From Euborellia annulipes (taxonomy: Eukaryota > Arthropoda > Insecta > Dermaptera > Anisolabididae), in the NCBI GenBank assembly GCA_023213315.1, contig JAKCPI010000872.1, forward strand, positions 619,537-683,536: a DNA stretch of 64,000 bases. Reading direction: 5' to 3'. This document shows positions 22,741 through 33,688 of this stretch, piece after piece (position 1 is the first letter of the stretch; every line of letters begins with the position of its first letter). A model generated the notes under the pieces. It was given only the letters and a program-made list of their open reading frames with translations. It was not told the DNA's origin and did not search any database. The translations under genes were made by a program, and so were the position numbers.

Positions 22741-23411
22741 ACGGATTTTTAATCTAGCCCGCCCAAAATATATTGACAATAATTTAAAAAAACTTTATAA
22801 AATGGCCAAAGATAACTGCTATCCCAAGCACCTTGTTAATAAATTAATGAAAATACACGACCCTAATATTAACAATACCAACAGTTCCAAAAAAAACAAA
22901 TATTCCCACTAATACACTCTTGCCTATCTACCAGGCGATCACATATATCCATGGTGCAACGGAAAAAATCAAAAAGGTCTTCAATCGTTTTAACATCACG
23001 CTTGCCCCCAAAGTAAGCAACAACCTTTCTTTTATTTATAATAATAAAGATAGATTAAGTAAGAAAGAAATGAGTGGAGTAGTTTATATGGTCATGTGTA
23101 AGGATTGCCCCAATTCTGGCACAGGGTACGTCGGTCAAACGGGTCGTGCCCTCTCTGTCCGAATGTATGAGCATGACTATAGTATTAAAAATAAAAAAGT
23201 ATCAACGGCACTAAGCCAACACGCGCTTGAGCATGGTCATGCGTTTGACTTAGAGGGTGTGAGAATTTTAGCAAAAGAAAATAATACTGAAAAAAGATTA
23301 ATTTTAGAAAAATGTTTCATAAAATTGTTCAAGAATATAACTATTAATCACCACACGGATTGTGCAGACCTTAGTGTCGCTTATGATGCCGTGCTTGATT
23401 GGGATCTTTAA
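22741..23411 (+). pseudogene. Penelope-like element: RT-EN linker and GIY-YIG endonuclease
   Basis: Before the main frame, SPPKYIDNNLKKLYKMAKDN and YPKHLVNKLMKIH are read in other phases and match the linker after the reverse transcriptase. From 22920 the frame has GVVYMVMC (GIY strand), a CxxC (CKDC) insertion, GYVGQTGRALSVRMYEHD (YIG, catalytic Arg, His) and NNTEKRLILEKCFIK. Cys/His residues before and after suggest the zinc-linked form of Penelope-like nucleases. It ends at a TAA at 23411, with a typical C-terminus TDCADLS. Frameshifts upstream and loss of the RT make it a relic, better preserved than the copy at 18549. Confidence 0.88.
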
Positions 23412-23625
23412 AAATCATTCTTTCAATTGTGGACTACCAGTCGCTCTAAAAATCGAAACTGTCGTACGTGAAAATTCCGTTTTTCGGCCTCCGTGAGATT
23501 TACTCACAATTTTCTCTCCTTTGTAACATGTTAAAAATTGAAAAACTAAAATGTAATTTTATTTTGTATTTTTCATTAATAATGCCATCAACGAAATCAC
23601 AACCCCATGAGACAACAAAACGAAT

Positions 23626-23895
23626 TTTTTACTTTCTCTTACCCTATATATGAAATATATAGAGAGAGAAAGTATTGCGATCATGTCAAAAATTCGATGT
23701 CGAGATTTTGATGGATATACATATTTTGAGGTCCCCTGAGTCCAAAAAAGTGGGTCCCGCAAATTGGTCTGTGGTGTGTGTGTGTGTGTGTCTGTGTGTG
23801 TATAACGATTTTTACCATGAAGGAATTGAGCTACCGGATTGAAATTTTATATTTAACTTAGGTACCTTTCCAGACGCTCAAAATAACCAAGTACC
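23626..23895 (+). repeat. Partial copy of the 1-kb hairpin repeat
   Basis: This has the terminal hairpin (after six Ts), ATTCGATGTCGAGATTTTGA, CCCCTGAGTCCAAAAAAGTG, a (GT)n run and TGAGCTACCGGATTGAAATT. It is cut at 23895, where an AAGTACCAGTACTT repeat begins. Confidence 0.85.
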
Positions 23896-24393
23896 AGTAC
23901 TTTTTATTTCCGATACTCAGTACTTTTTATTTCCAGTACTTTTTCTAAAAAGTACTGGCACTGGATTTAAAAAAAAACTAATTACTATTTTAAATTGTAC
24001 TTAAAATACTTAAATTACTTCCAGTACCAGTACTGTTAGAAGCGAGAGATATAGAAAAGAGTGAAACCAAATCTTCCTTTTAGAACACATCAATTTTATC
24101 AATCTTTGCTCCATCCCCTTCTCTTCCCCTCTCTCTGTTTTTGTCCTTTTCGATTTTCATTTATTTTATTTTGATTCTTTTTTCCCTCATTTCAATTTTT
24201 CCTTTTGATTGTTGTTACTACCTGAGCTCACGGACCTGAAGCATGTGCGTGCTGCTGCGACACCTTAGTAGTTAGACGTCCGTTGTACATTTCTTTCTTA
24301 ATTTCGGCCAGCTTCATCTGGCCTCCTTGTGAACCGTGTACATGGCTCGGAGCGCGGGAGACCTGCGGGGTGCCGCTGCCTCGGGGATAAAAA
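23896..24393. other. AAGTACCAGTACTT repeat cluster, then GC-richer DNA before the LINE
   Basis: CCAGTACTTTTTATTTCC and its inverse recur through 23897-24032. 24220-24390 is GC-richer and may be the 5' UTR of the LINE that follows; I see no clear frame in it. Confidence 0.35.
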
Positions 24394-25137
24394 TAGCGCA
24401 TTAAAACGCCCAATCATTGGTCGGTAATTTCACAGAATTCCAATACCTTTTTAATCAAGGAGAATTTGATGTGATATGTATTAGTGAGACCTGGTTTAAG
24501 CCACGCATCCCTGATGACAGGGTTCGGTTGTCGGGTTATGAGATCCTTGGGAATGACAGGGTTGGGCGCTTCGGGGGGTGGGGTCGCAATTTATACAAGA
24601 TCAAATATAGTCATTAAATTGTTGAGCAAATCAAATTGTGATACACTTTTTAGGCCCGAATACATGATTACAGAATTGCAGACTCAATATCACAGGCTAA
24701 TTCTGGCGACCTGCTACGGTCCGCCAAGGATAGGATACCTTTCTGAGTTTGAGAAGGATATCCTAAATCATTTTCCCTGCTATAGGCACTTTGTTCTCCT
24801 TGAAGACTATAACATAGATATGCTTGACAACCGCATCACTCACGATTATTCCTATATGAAAAATCTAATTAATTCCATGGGGCTCCATCTTCTTAATACT
24901 GAGCCTACTCACCACACCTCCTTCTCGCACACCCTGTTAGATTTACTGATAACGAACGATGAATCAGTGGTGGAGAGCGTTGGGCAGAAGCCAGCGACTG
25001 GTCTTTCGGGCCATGATATGATTTTCATGAAACTTAAATTTAATTGCCACCGACCAGCCCCTAGTAAAATAACTTTTAGAGATTTTAAAAAGATAAATTT
25101 TGAAAGACTACTGGAAAATGCCATGAATTTCCCCTGA
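24394..25137 (+). pseudogene. CR1/Jockey-type LINE endonuclease domain (broken)
   Basis: The frame opens with NAQSLVGNFTEFQYLF, the usual start of the apurinic-like endonuclease, then FDVICISETWFK with the catalytic Glu. A G-run at about 24572-24577 shifts the frame. The continuation has GGVAIYTR, then LEDYNIDML where GDFN is expected (Asp kept, Gly lost), then SHTLLDLLIT and SGHDMIF in place of SDH. The last His and Asp are present but displaced. In active elements this domain nicks the target DNA. Altered motifs, a frameshift and a stop at 25137 show it is dead. It is contiguous with the reverse transcriptase at 25138-27292. Confidence 0.85.
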
Positions 25138-25903
25138 ATTATGGTAGAGAAAATGGATACACTGAATAGAATGATTGAATTCCTCTCAGAGGGGATAAAG
25201 GCATATGATATTCACGCCCCACTTAAAACTTTAACAGTTAAAAGTAAAGATCCCCCCTTGGTTAACAAAAAGAAAAAATCTTATGAGGGATAGGGATAAA
25301 CTTTGGAGGGAATTCAGGAGGTCTTATGACTTGTTAATCAAAGACTACCATAAATATCTAAGAAATAAAATAAAGAAAGAGATTCATATAGCTATAGCTA
25401 AGCTACAATATGGCTCCACCGTTCTATCTCAGGGTCTCTCCTCTACAGAAACTTGGGAGAAATTAAGAAACATGGGTACATTTCGATCCCCCTAATATTC
25501 CACTAAACGACCTGAATAAATACTTCACGGGACACAACGTCACAGATGATGATATCAATGTGGATACTATTCTGGCCCAAAGAGATTATACCGATAAGGA
25601 CGTTATATTTTTCTTTCCCCATATAACCCCTCTTGAGGTTAAAAGACAGATCTTGGGGATTAAATTGGGGGGCGCCGGAGTTGACGAAATTTCGGCCGAC
25701 ATGGTCAAGCCTCTGGCAGAGGTGCTCTCGGTACCCCTGGCCTATATAATTAATATCTCCTTTCAGAACGGGGTCTTTCCGGATCCCTGGAAACTTACCC
25801 TAGTAAGACCAGTAAAAAAAAAACACCTGCCCCCTCTAGTCCTTCTGATTATCGACCGATCAGTATCATCCCAACACTAGCCAAAATAATCGAGAGCTTA
25901 GCC

Positions 25904-26724
25904 CAGTGGTTCCCAACCTGGGGGCGATCGCCCCCAAGTGGGCGATTTGGGATATTAGGGGGGCGATTAGGGGGCGATGAGTATTCAAAGGGGGAAAATT
26001 ATTAGAGTTAATTAAAATTTAAAAGAATAAATCAAAGAGAAAAATCTCCTATTACAGGATGGTCAGGAAAGAAGAGGAAAAAATATTGACATAAAAATAA
26101 AATAGTCTGAAGATAATTCCAATCTAGAATTGAAACGTCCCATTCTAGAATTGATCAATAATTTTTGTCATTTTTGTTTTCATTAAATAAAGATTGACCG
26201 AAAAAAGATCCATTTTTGTTATTTTCTTCATAAAAATAAAATTATTATTAGATTTTTAAAAGGTTATGCCAGGAAAGAAATCAGACAAAAATTTAATCAA
26301 TCTTTACCTAATTTTTAATTTCGATTTCCGACGTTTCGGACGCAAATCGCATCCTTCCTCAGGACAACAGGTAGTATCATATCTGTATTTTACTAACTAC
26401 CTATTGTCCTGAGGAAGGATGCGATTTGCGTCCTAAACGTCGGCAATCGAAATTAAAATTTAGATAAAGATTGATTAAATTTTTGTCTGATTTCTTTCCT
26501 GGCATCCATCCTACTCATATTTGAAAGTTTCAGTCACTATTTCTGCAGGTGTTGTATTTTTTCACTTTGAAAAGAAAACGTGAGGAACTTGAGTGATTCA
26601 CTTTGAAATAAAGTACTTTTTTGTTAAAAATTTTAAATCATGCAATGAAAATGAAAAGGAAGGCGATAGATGATAGACAACTTCCACAAAGGGGCAATGA
26701 GCCAAAAAAGGTTGGGAACCACTG
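25904..26724. mobile_element. hAT element (CAGTGGTTCCCAACC ends) inserted in the LINE
   Basis: The ends are CAGTGGTTCCCAACC and GGTTGGGAACCACTG. The exact 8-bp duplication GCTTAGCC is at 25896-25903 and 26725-26732, with TA at its centre as in the Buster branch of hAT. Removing the element and one duplication restores an uninterrupted LINE frame at that point. It has no transposase. It contains a palindrome at 26268-26506. Confidence 0.93.
26268..26506. repeat. Palindrome with ~100-bp arms inside the hAT element
   Basis: The arms (26268-26372 and 26400-26506) are over 90 percent complementary around a 27-nt loop. Next to the loop both arms carry CTGAGGA-A-GGATGCG(ATT)TGCGTCC, followed by GAAAC in the left arm or TAAAC in the right. 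This is the same architecture as the stem-loops at 7211, 18299 and 40817. Confidence 0.85.
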
Positions 26725-27292
26725 GCTTAGCCCATAAACACCTATCTGACCATATTGAGAAACATAAATTTCTAAACTCCTTCCAATCGGGTTTCAGGAA
26801 AGGCCATAGTACTACAACAGCCCTGGTGAATGAGGCAGATGATATCAGGAGGGGGATGGACGAGAGGATGGTAACGGTCATGACTCTGCTTGATCTCTCC
26901 AAGGCCTTTGATTCGGTCAACCATAAAATATTATTGAAGAACTTGGGCCCTTATAATATTTCATTAACGGTGAAAAGGTGGTTATACTTCTATTTGACGA
27001 ATCGATCCCAATGTGTCTCGGTCGGTGGTTTGAGATCTGTATTTATGGAAGTCGGCGGAGGAGTGCCTCAGGGATCTGCTCTGGGTCCTCTTCTCTTTTT
27101 GCTGTATATCAATGAAGTACCCAGCTCAATAAGGAGCTCACAGTACCACCTATATGCAGATGACATCCAACTATACATCCACTCCGATATAGAAAACCTA
27201 AATAGCAAAATTAAACTCCTGAACGAGGACATTCAGCTCATAATCACCAAATTGGGGAACATCAAACTAAAGGTCAATCCCCAGAAACCTTA

Positions 27293-27828
27293 ATTTACAA
27301 AATAGCAAGTTATTGAAAATTATATAGTAATGATATATTTTAGTATTCTGTTTAATTTTTTGTTCATTTAAAGGTCGCTCGAAAACATCGGAAGCAATGC
27401 ACTGACAAATTAAAAAAAAAATTTGAGCGACATTTAAAATTTAATATTTTAAGTTGAAAATTTGAGAAACGTATTTTCTTTTCTTCTATAAAATTCTACC
27501 GCAACGAGAAAAAAAAATTTAAAAAAAAGAAAAAAATCGATTTTTGACGAATTTGGTAATTTTTAAAAATTTTGAGCGATCCTTAAAAATTTTTTTTTTT
27601 TGAGCTCATCTTTTGGAGAGGTCTCTTAAAACATGATAAACTAACATATTTTCATACGAGACTTGAAAAAAAAATTAGTTGGTTTTTTTGAGCCATTCTA
27701 GTGTTTATATATAATTTTATATAAATATAGGTCTATATAATTTTTATCTTTTCTTAGACGCCCGCGGCCCAGTTACAATCAGCCCACGGCCCACAACTGG
27801 GCCGCGGCCCACGGGTTGGGAACCACTG
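27293..27828 (-). mobile_element. hAT element of the CAGTGGTTCCCAACCCG family, partner end lost
   Basis: The right edge GGGTTGGGAACCACTG is followed by GTCTAACG, which fits the nnnTAnnn duplication pattern. The interior matches 28400-28785 (inverted) and 31805-32401. The other end and its duplication are missing, and about 30 codons of the LINE reading frame at the junction also appear lost, so a deletion accompanied or followed insertion. Confidence 0.7.
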
Positions 27829-28196
27829 GTCTAACGTTTTGGTCAAGGATCAAGGGGTCATCATTAAAACCAGTTTATAAGAATCATGAATAATTCCGAG
27901 CACTATTATTATTAGCATAATAATAGAATCTTCAATCAATCAAAATGTTAATTTTTTATCATATTTAGATTCAATCCTAAAAATCTTCATTAAGTATTCA
28001 TTTTTTTATTATTTATAATGTAGCCTAATAAAAATTTCTATGTATTTAAATTAAAAAAATTGTCATGGGATTATTTGAATGCAGTACAGTAGAGACAAAT
28101 ATTAATTGGGGAAGAGGGGTGAATTAATTAATTACTGTCGTGTAATAATTGTAGGAATTCTATTTCACTAGAAAGGGGCGTTAAGATGAGTTATAT

Positions 28197-28383
28197 CAGG
28201 GCCGGAACTAGGAGATTTTTTAGGGGGGGCAAAATTTAATTTTCCGCCCCCTCCTTAAAATTTTCTACATAAAACTCATATCATTTTACCTTTTTTTTAG
28301 TATATCTTTCTTTAATTGCCGCCCCTGATATCTGCCGCCCGGGGCACACGCACCCACTGCCCCCCCCCCTAGATCCGGCCCTG
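28197..28383. mobile_element. hAT MITE, CAGGGCCGG ends
   Basis: The ends CAGGGCCGGAACTAG and CTAGATCCGGCCCTG enclose 187 bp. The exact 8-bp duplication AGTTATAT is at 28189-28196 and 28384-28391. Non-coding, with G- and C-runs inside the ends. Confidence 0.92.
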
Positions 28384-28399
28384 AGTTATATGTCTAACA

Positions 28400-28785
28400 C
28401 AGCGGTTCCCAACCCGTGGGCCGCGGCCCAGTTGTTGCCGCGGGCTGATTGTAACTGGGCCGCGGCCGTCTAAGAAAAGATAAAAATTATATATATTTAT
28501 ATAAAATTTTATATATACACTAGGGTGGCTAAAAAAAAACCAATTTTTTTTTCAAGTCTCGTATGAAAATATGTTAGTTTATATGTTTTAAGATACCTCT
28601 CCAAAAGATGAGCTCAAAAAAATTTTTTAAGGGTCGCTCAAAATTTTTAAAAATTTTCAAATTCTTTTCTCAAATTTTCAACTTAAAATATTAATTTTTA
28701 AAGGTCGCTCAAATTGTTTTTTAATTTGTCAGTGCATTGCTTTGGATGTTTTCGAGCGACCTTTAAATTGTCATATTAAAGATTG
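28400..28785 (+). mobile_element. hAT element of the CAGTGGTTCCCAACCCG family, 5' part
   Basis: It begins CAGCGGTTCCCAACCCGTGG, preceded by GTCTAACA. The interior is inverted relative to 27370-27828 (GCCGCGGCC hairpin, AGGGTGGCT(A/C)AAAAAAA, GGTCGCTCAAA). It stops at 28785, eight bases before the 1-kb repeat. Confidence 0.7.
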
Positions 28786-28793
28786 AATACATT

Positions 28794-28950
28794 TTTACTT
28801 TCTCTTAGCCTATATATGAAATATATAGGAGAGAAAGTATTGCGATCATGTCAAAAATTCGATGTCGAGATTTTGATGGATATACATGTTTTGAGGTCCC
28901 CTGAGTCCAAAAAAGTGGGTCCCGCAAATTGGTCTGTGTGTGTGTATGTA

Positions 28951-28981
<31 letters not shown>

Positions 28982-29845
28982 GTCTGTATGTGTGGACAGA
29001 TTTTTAGCATGAAGGAATTGAGCTACCGGATTGAAATTTTATATTTAACTTGGGTACCTTCCCACACGCTCAAAATAAGCTTTTGAACAAAATCGGCCAA
29101 AAAGTACTAGTACTTTACTGATGTACTTTTTCAGTTTTTTTCGATTTTCTCAAAATTCCCTCCAAGGATTTTTTTTAAAATTCATAAATGAACTATTTTT
29201 TAGATGCTCTTTAAAATGTATATTCTCATTTTGCCGTTGAAATCTTCTGAAGACCACTTTACTCTTGTTCTTCATAGGAAAGATAGAAATGGTTGCCATG
29301 GTAACGGAATTTAAATCTTTTTCTTTTTATTAGATTAAAAATCAATTATTATTTAAATTCCCATTTTTTTTAAATTTATTTGTGTCTTTAATTGTTTCAA
29401 AGAAAACATATATGTCTCTCTCTCACTTGCAAACATTATCGTCTCTCTCTACTCTTTTTAAATTCCCTTTCCACCTTATCTTCGCATAGGAACAATGTTA
29501 ATTTCCTATAGGGATTTGTATGTTAATTTCGATTCAAAAGGGGGTCCCCTTTAGAACTTTTAGGCATTTAAAATTTTTTTTTCCAATTCTTATGAAATTT
29601 TGTATTTATTTACGATTCTATATTGTGTATAAAATGTCCAAATATGAGATTAAAATTTTGAAAAATAACCATAGTTTATTTGAAGCAGTCAACATTTAAA
29701 ATGCAAGTTTGAAACTAAGGTGCTATCGGAAACTAAATATATCTCGACACAAAAAATCTGGTGTGACCAGCACAGTGCCCAACTTTCTCTTACCGAAGGG
29801 TAAGAGAAAGTTGTGTGCTGTGCGCCAGTCACACCAGATTTTCTC
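28794..29845 (+). repeat. Full copy of the hairpin-ended 1-kb repeat
   Basis: Order of parts: after a T-run, a terminal hairpin (ACTTTCTCTTA ... GAGAGAAAGT); ATTCGATGTCGAGATTTTGA; CCCCTGAGTCCAAAAAAGTG; a (GT)n run; GAGCTACCGGATTGAAATTT; the AAGTACTAGTACTTTACTGA block; AAAATGTATATTCTCATTTT; GGTTGCCATGGTAACGG; a long AT-rich body; and a second, larger hairpin (about 86 nt) ending CACACCAGATTTT. It is nearly identical to the two minus-strand copies at 48980-51085. No coding capacity; the short frames that cross the hairpin and (GT)n are spurious. Confidence 0.9.
29758..29845. repeat. 86-nt hairpin end of the 1-kb repeat
   Basis: AAAATCTGGTGTGAC and GTCACACCAGATTTT form the base, and AACTTTCTCTTACC and GGTAAGAGAAAGTT the upper stem, with middle arms partly paired. 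The same hairpin is at 11950, 41205, 46018, 48988 and 50034, and in shortened form at 17389. Confidence 0.85.
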
Positions 29846-30758
29846 TTTAATTAGTAAGATAATTGACAAAAATACACCACGAGTTAAACAAAAAATCAAA
29901 TAGAATACTGAAAATATATCATTACTTTATAATTTTTAATAACTTAATATTTTGTAAATTAAGGTAACAGGTACGTACGAAATTATCAAGAGTCGCGGGA
30001 GCGACTCGTCGCCGAGCAAGTAAAAAGCAAAAGAAAGCAAAGAAACTCTTAATACTACCATTTAGTTGACATTCCAATAGATGCCAATGGCCCATTGCAT
30101 TTAGATGGACGAGTCGTCCCTAGACTATATTATCAAGAATGATTTTAAATCCTTAATAAAAGATAGGGACGTGAAAAAATTTTTTTGAGAAACTTTTCTC
30201 TTTCTGGGCGAATATCTCAAAAAGTTTTTAAGATATCGGAGCCAAATTTTTTTTATATTAAACTAGAATAAATAAGGATTATTTTGAGCACGAATTCAAA
30301 AAAAAATTCCAGTCCCCAAAAGAATGGCAGAGGCTCAAAGTTGAGATTTTGCCGATTTCGGAAGGTCAAAAGTTAGTCTCTTATTTTTCCTTTTTTTTTT
30401 TTTTCTTTTTTTCTTTTTTTCATTCTTTTCTTCAATTTTCAAATTTTTAGACAAAGCTACAGTTTCCCTGCTGGACCGATTAGGATGAAATTTATAATAC
30501 AAATAGATACTATCAAAAACCCGATACCTTTGATATAAAATTTCATTTTGGATCAAAAGTGACTTTTTGAGAGGTATTCAAAATTTCAAATTTGTCCTAT
30601 CTTTAACATGGCCAAAAGACAATTCTAACTATTTTGCTCCCTGATGACGTCATCTATGAACATATCTATTAATATTAGTAATTTTCATCCCTAATGGAAC
30701 AAAAATTTTTTAGGATAGATCCATTCAGATAGAAATAGATTAACGTGATAAGGAGTGC
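29846..30758. other. AT-rich stretch, no gene recognised
   Basis: A GC-richer patch GTCGCGGGAGCGACTCGTCG at 29990-30015 recalls GCGCTCCCGCGGCGACTTCC in the foldback arms. The rest consists of T/A runs and short low-complexity frames. Confidence 0.35.
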
Positions 30759-31353
30759 TACCAACATAAAATAAATAAAAAACCTAAAATTTTATAAAAT
30801 TTAGGGAAATCCTATGTTTATCGTTTTGAATGGATACCCAACGATGTATTTACATTCTACCAACATAACAAAAATAAAAAACCTAAAATTTTATAAAATT
30901 TGGTGAAATCCTATGTTTATCGTTTTGAATGAATACCAAACGAAGTATTTACAATCTACCAACATAAAATAAATAAAAAACCTAAAATTTTATAAAATTT
31001 AGAGAAATCCTATGTTTATCGTTTCGAATGGATACCAAACGATGTATTTACATTCTACCAACATAACAAAAATAAAAAAACCTAAAATTTTATAAAATTT
31101 AGGGAAATCCTATGTTTATCGTTTTGAATGGATACCAAACGATGTATTTACATTCTACCAACATAACAAAAATAAAAAACCTAAAATTTTATAAAATTTA
31201 GGGAAATCCTATGTTTATCGTTTTGAATGGATACCAAACGATGTATTTACATTCTACCAACATAACAAAAATAAAAATCCTAAAATTTTATAAAATTTGG
31301 TGAAATCCTATGTTTATCGTTTCGAATGGATACCAAACGATGTATTTATTTTT
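30759..31353 (+). repeat. Tandem array, six ~99-bp units
   Basis: Units start TACCAACATAA at 30759, 30858, 30957, 31056, 31156 and 31255. Each carries AAAACCTAAAATTTTATAAA and CCTATGTTTATCGTTT. Identity between units is above 90 percent, with small changes shared by alternate units. Non-coding. Confidence 0.95.
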
Positions 31354-31465
31354 TACTGTTGCACTGAATGCATATTAAAAGATCTATTCATGGGATAACT
31401 TAATATTTAATAAACAAAAATTAATAAATAATATTTAAATGTAATATTTCACAAAAAGAAGTGAA

Positions 31466-31744
31466 ATCTCAGCCAAAAACATCGGAGATGCAAAAAGGGG
31501 CGCCTCGCATTATTTTTGCCTAGCGTCGAGGTGAAATCAAAAAAATGCGCCTCGCTTTTCTGATTTATATAAAAGCGAGGATATATGAAACAAATAAAAT
31601 TCTGTAGGGGTTTTATTTAAGTGAAAATATTTCCTCGCTTTTATATAAATCAGAAAAGCGAGGCGCATTTTTTTGATTTCACCTCGACGCTAGGCAAAAA
31701 TAATGCGAGGCGCCCTTTGCATCTCCGATGTTTTTGGCTGAGAT
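31466..31744. repeat. Near-perfect palindrome, ~115-bp arms
   Basis: The arms at 31466-31581 and 31632-31744 differ by only a few bases, with a 50-nt AT-rich loop. The arms are GC-richer than the surroundings and repeat GCGAGG(C)GC words (GCGCCTCGCATTATTTTTGC, TGCGCCTCGCTTTTCTG). Transcription in either direction would give a long hairpin. Confidence 0.9.
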
Positions 31745-31804
31745 ATATATTTTCTCAAATATCTTCCTAATTAAAAGAAAAAAAAGTATTAAATCTTTAA
31801 TATG

Positions 31805-32401
31805 AATATTTAAAGGTCGCTCGAAATCACCGGAAGCAATGCATTGACAAATTAAAAAAATTTTGAGAGAGACCTTTATATTTTAAGTTGAAAATTTATT
31901 TAAGCCATTTAGATACCAAACGGCTTAAATAGAAATGCCTGGACCCCCAATAGATATATTAAAACATACGAGAATCGTTAAAAGTCTTAAATGGCCTAAG
32001 TTGCCGAAAGAACTGTGTGAATGTGTGTGTGAGTGTGAGTGTGAATGAGAAAAAAGTGTGAATGTTTAAAAAAAAAGTTGAAAATTTGAGAAACGTATTT
32101 TCTTTTCGTCTATAAAATTCTACCGTAACGAGAAAAAAAATTAAAAAAAAAAAATAAATCGATTTTTGACGAATTCGGATATTTTTAAAAATTTTGAGCT
32201 TCCCTTAAAAAATATTTTTTCATTATCTTATCTTTGGAGAGGTTTCTTAAAACATGATAAACTAACATACAATATTTTCATACGAGACTCGAAAAAAAAA
32301 AATTGGTCTGTTTTTTTGAGCCACCCTAATATAGACTGGGCCTCAGTGTATTTTTACGGAAAAAGTGGGCCGCGCATCAAAAAAGGTTGGGAACCACTGG
32401 T
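31805..32401 (-). mobile_element. hAT family copy interrupted by a SINE
   Basis: This matches the copies at 27293-27828 and 28400-28785 and ends GGTTGGGAACCACTG, followed by GTCTAGCA. The left end is absent. A SINE is inserted at 31898. Confidence 0.75.
31898..32074 (+). repeat. tRNA-derived SINE, family 2, head-truncated, with 13-bp duplication
   Basis: Body ATTTAAGCCATTTAGATACC, then AATGGCCTAAGTTGCCGAAA, then a GTGTGAATG-rich tail and poly(A). The 13-bp AAGTTGAAAATTT flanks it (31885-31897 and 32075-32087), as for target-primed insertion. Other copies are at 17493, 38072 and 40966. Confidence 0.88.
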
Positions 32402-33517
32402 CTAGCAAAATAGAAATATTTAGGCCATATCAAATTAGTCTGATGATGAATCGAAAGGTTATAAGAACAAAAAATTTAAACCTATGGTTGCTTTTTTTTT
32501 ATTTTGACAGGGAAATCAAAAAAAAAAAAATAAAATAAAATAAAACCCAAAAGTGAAAAGTGAAAAAATATCCCTGGCATTTTCGGCAAGTCTTCTATTT
32601 AAACCACACAGACTTATGAATAAAAAAAGTTTCAATTTTATTGATAAAAATAGCGAATTGTCAACAAACAAAATTCTGAATTAACCATCAATGAGTAGGG
32701 GTCTTGGAAAATTTGACTATATAGGCCTACGCTTATATAGAGGTTAGTCTCTATATCTATATATATTATTAAAACATCTTAATTGTCATTTTGTTATAAA
32801 ACAGTTTTTAAATAGATTAAAATTTTTATTAAAAATAAGTTTTGGGAATGCTAGAGTAGAATATAGCACAAAGTATTTCTCATATTTTTAATATATAAAA
32901 TTTAATCTCTTCAAAATTATTTTAACTTTCTGGTGATTAAATTCATGGCGTCCTTTATAATTTACAAGTAATTGAAGATATCCATTGAAGAAATAATAAT
33001 TTAATTCTTTCTCAGCAATTTATTTCAAAATTTAGTTAATAAAAATAATTCAATTTATATTTATTTATATTTTCTGAAAATTTTAATAAAAATATCTAAA
33101 TGAATTGAAAATTTCACGATTAAAATAATTATTACAATAACAAATGCGCTTTATTAAAAATTTAAATAAAAAAAAAAAAATTTCTTATGGACATCGAAAA
33201 TTTATTTAAGTAGCCTAATTAGAATGGAAAAAGAAAAAGTATAATAAGCAGTAGACCTGAATGTGAACGACACAAAATCTTATTTTAATGTGATTATGAA
33301 TAGAGATTTTTGTTTGTAAATTAAATTTGATAGAGAGAAATATTTATAATATGGTCGATATAATAGTAGAAAAAAATAAATAAATTTTATCTATAAAAGA
33401 AATGTCAATTAAAATTTATAATCGGTTACTTTTAAGTTATAGAATAAATTTTTTTCTAGCTAATTATATCTTTGGCACAAAAGTCTAGGAAAGCTAACCC
33501 AACAAGTGAATTTTTTT
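32402..33517. other. AT-rich stretch, possible first intron
   Basis: No repeats or domains recognised. If the minus-strand exon at 33689 is real, this would be intron sequence. Confidence 0.35.
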
Positions 33518-33688
33518 TTATTTCTTTGGTTCGATAAAACACCAGCAAATTGGGTTGTTACTGTCAAAATCAAAAAGACAGGGGGATGTTCCCGCCGAGG
33601 CATGGCTGCAATCGTTCGTAAATATCATGCCTCGGAAGGAGACGTTTATTTTTTTGACAAATTTTGGAGAATAATCTAGAACACTCAC

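Larger units (their letters stand above)
25138..27292 (+). pseudogene. CR1/Jockey-type LINE reverse transcriptase, split by a hAT element
   Basis: Segments before the RT contain DKLWREFRRSYD and TPLEVKRQILGIKLGGAGVD, the usual N-terminal RT blocks. An A-run at 25816-25825 shifts the frame just before SDYRPISIIPTLAKIIE. After the hAT copy (25904-26724) the frame resumes as HKHLSDHIEKHKFLNSFQSG, with LDLSKAFDSVNHKIL (block A Asp), GVPQGSALGPLLF (block B) and YADDIQLYI (catalytic YADD). It ends at NPQKP. A further piece, VKDQGVIIKTSL, near 27850 suggests the ORF continued past the second hAT remnant. The reverse transcriptase would copy the element's RNA at the nicked target; here it is inactive. 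Confidence 0.9.

Noticed and set aside
30759..31353. CRISPR array
   Set aside because: The ~99-bp units are contiguous tandem repeats without unique spacers, in a eukaryotic context.
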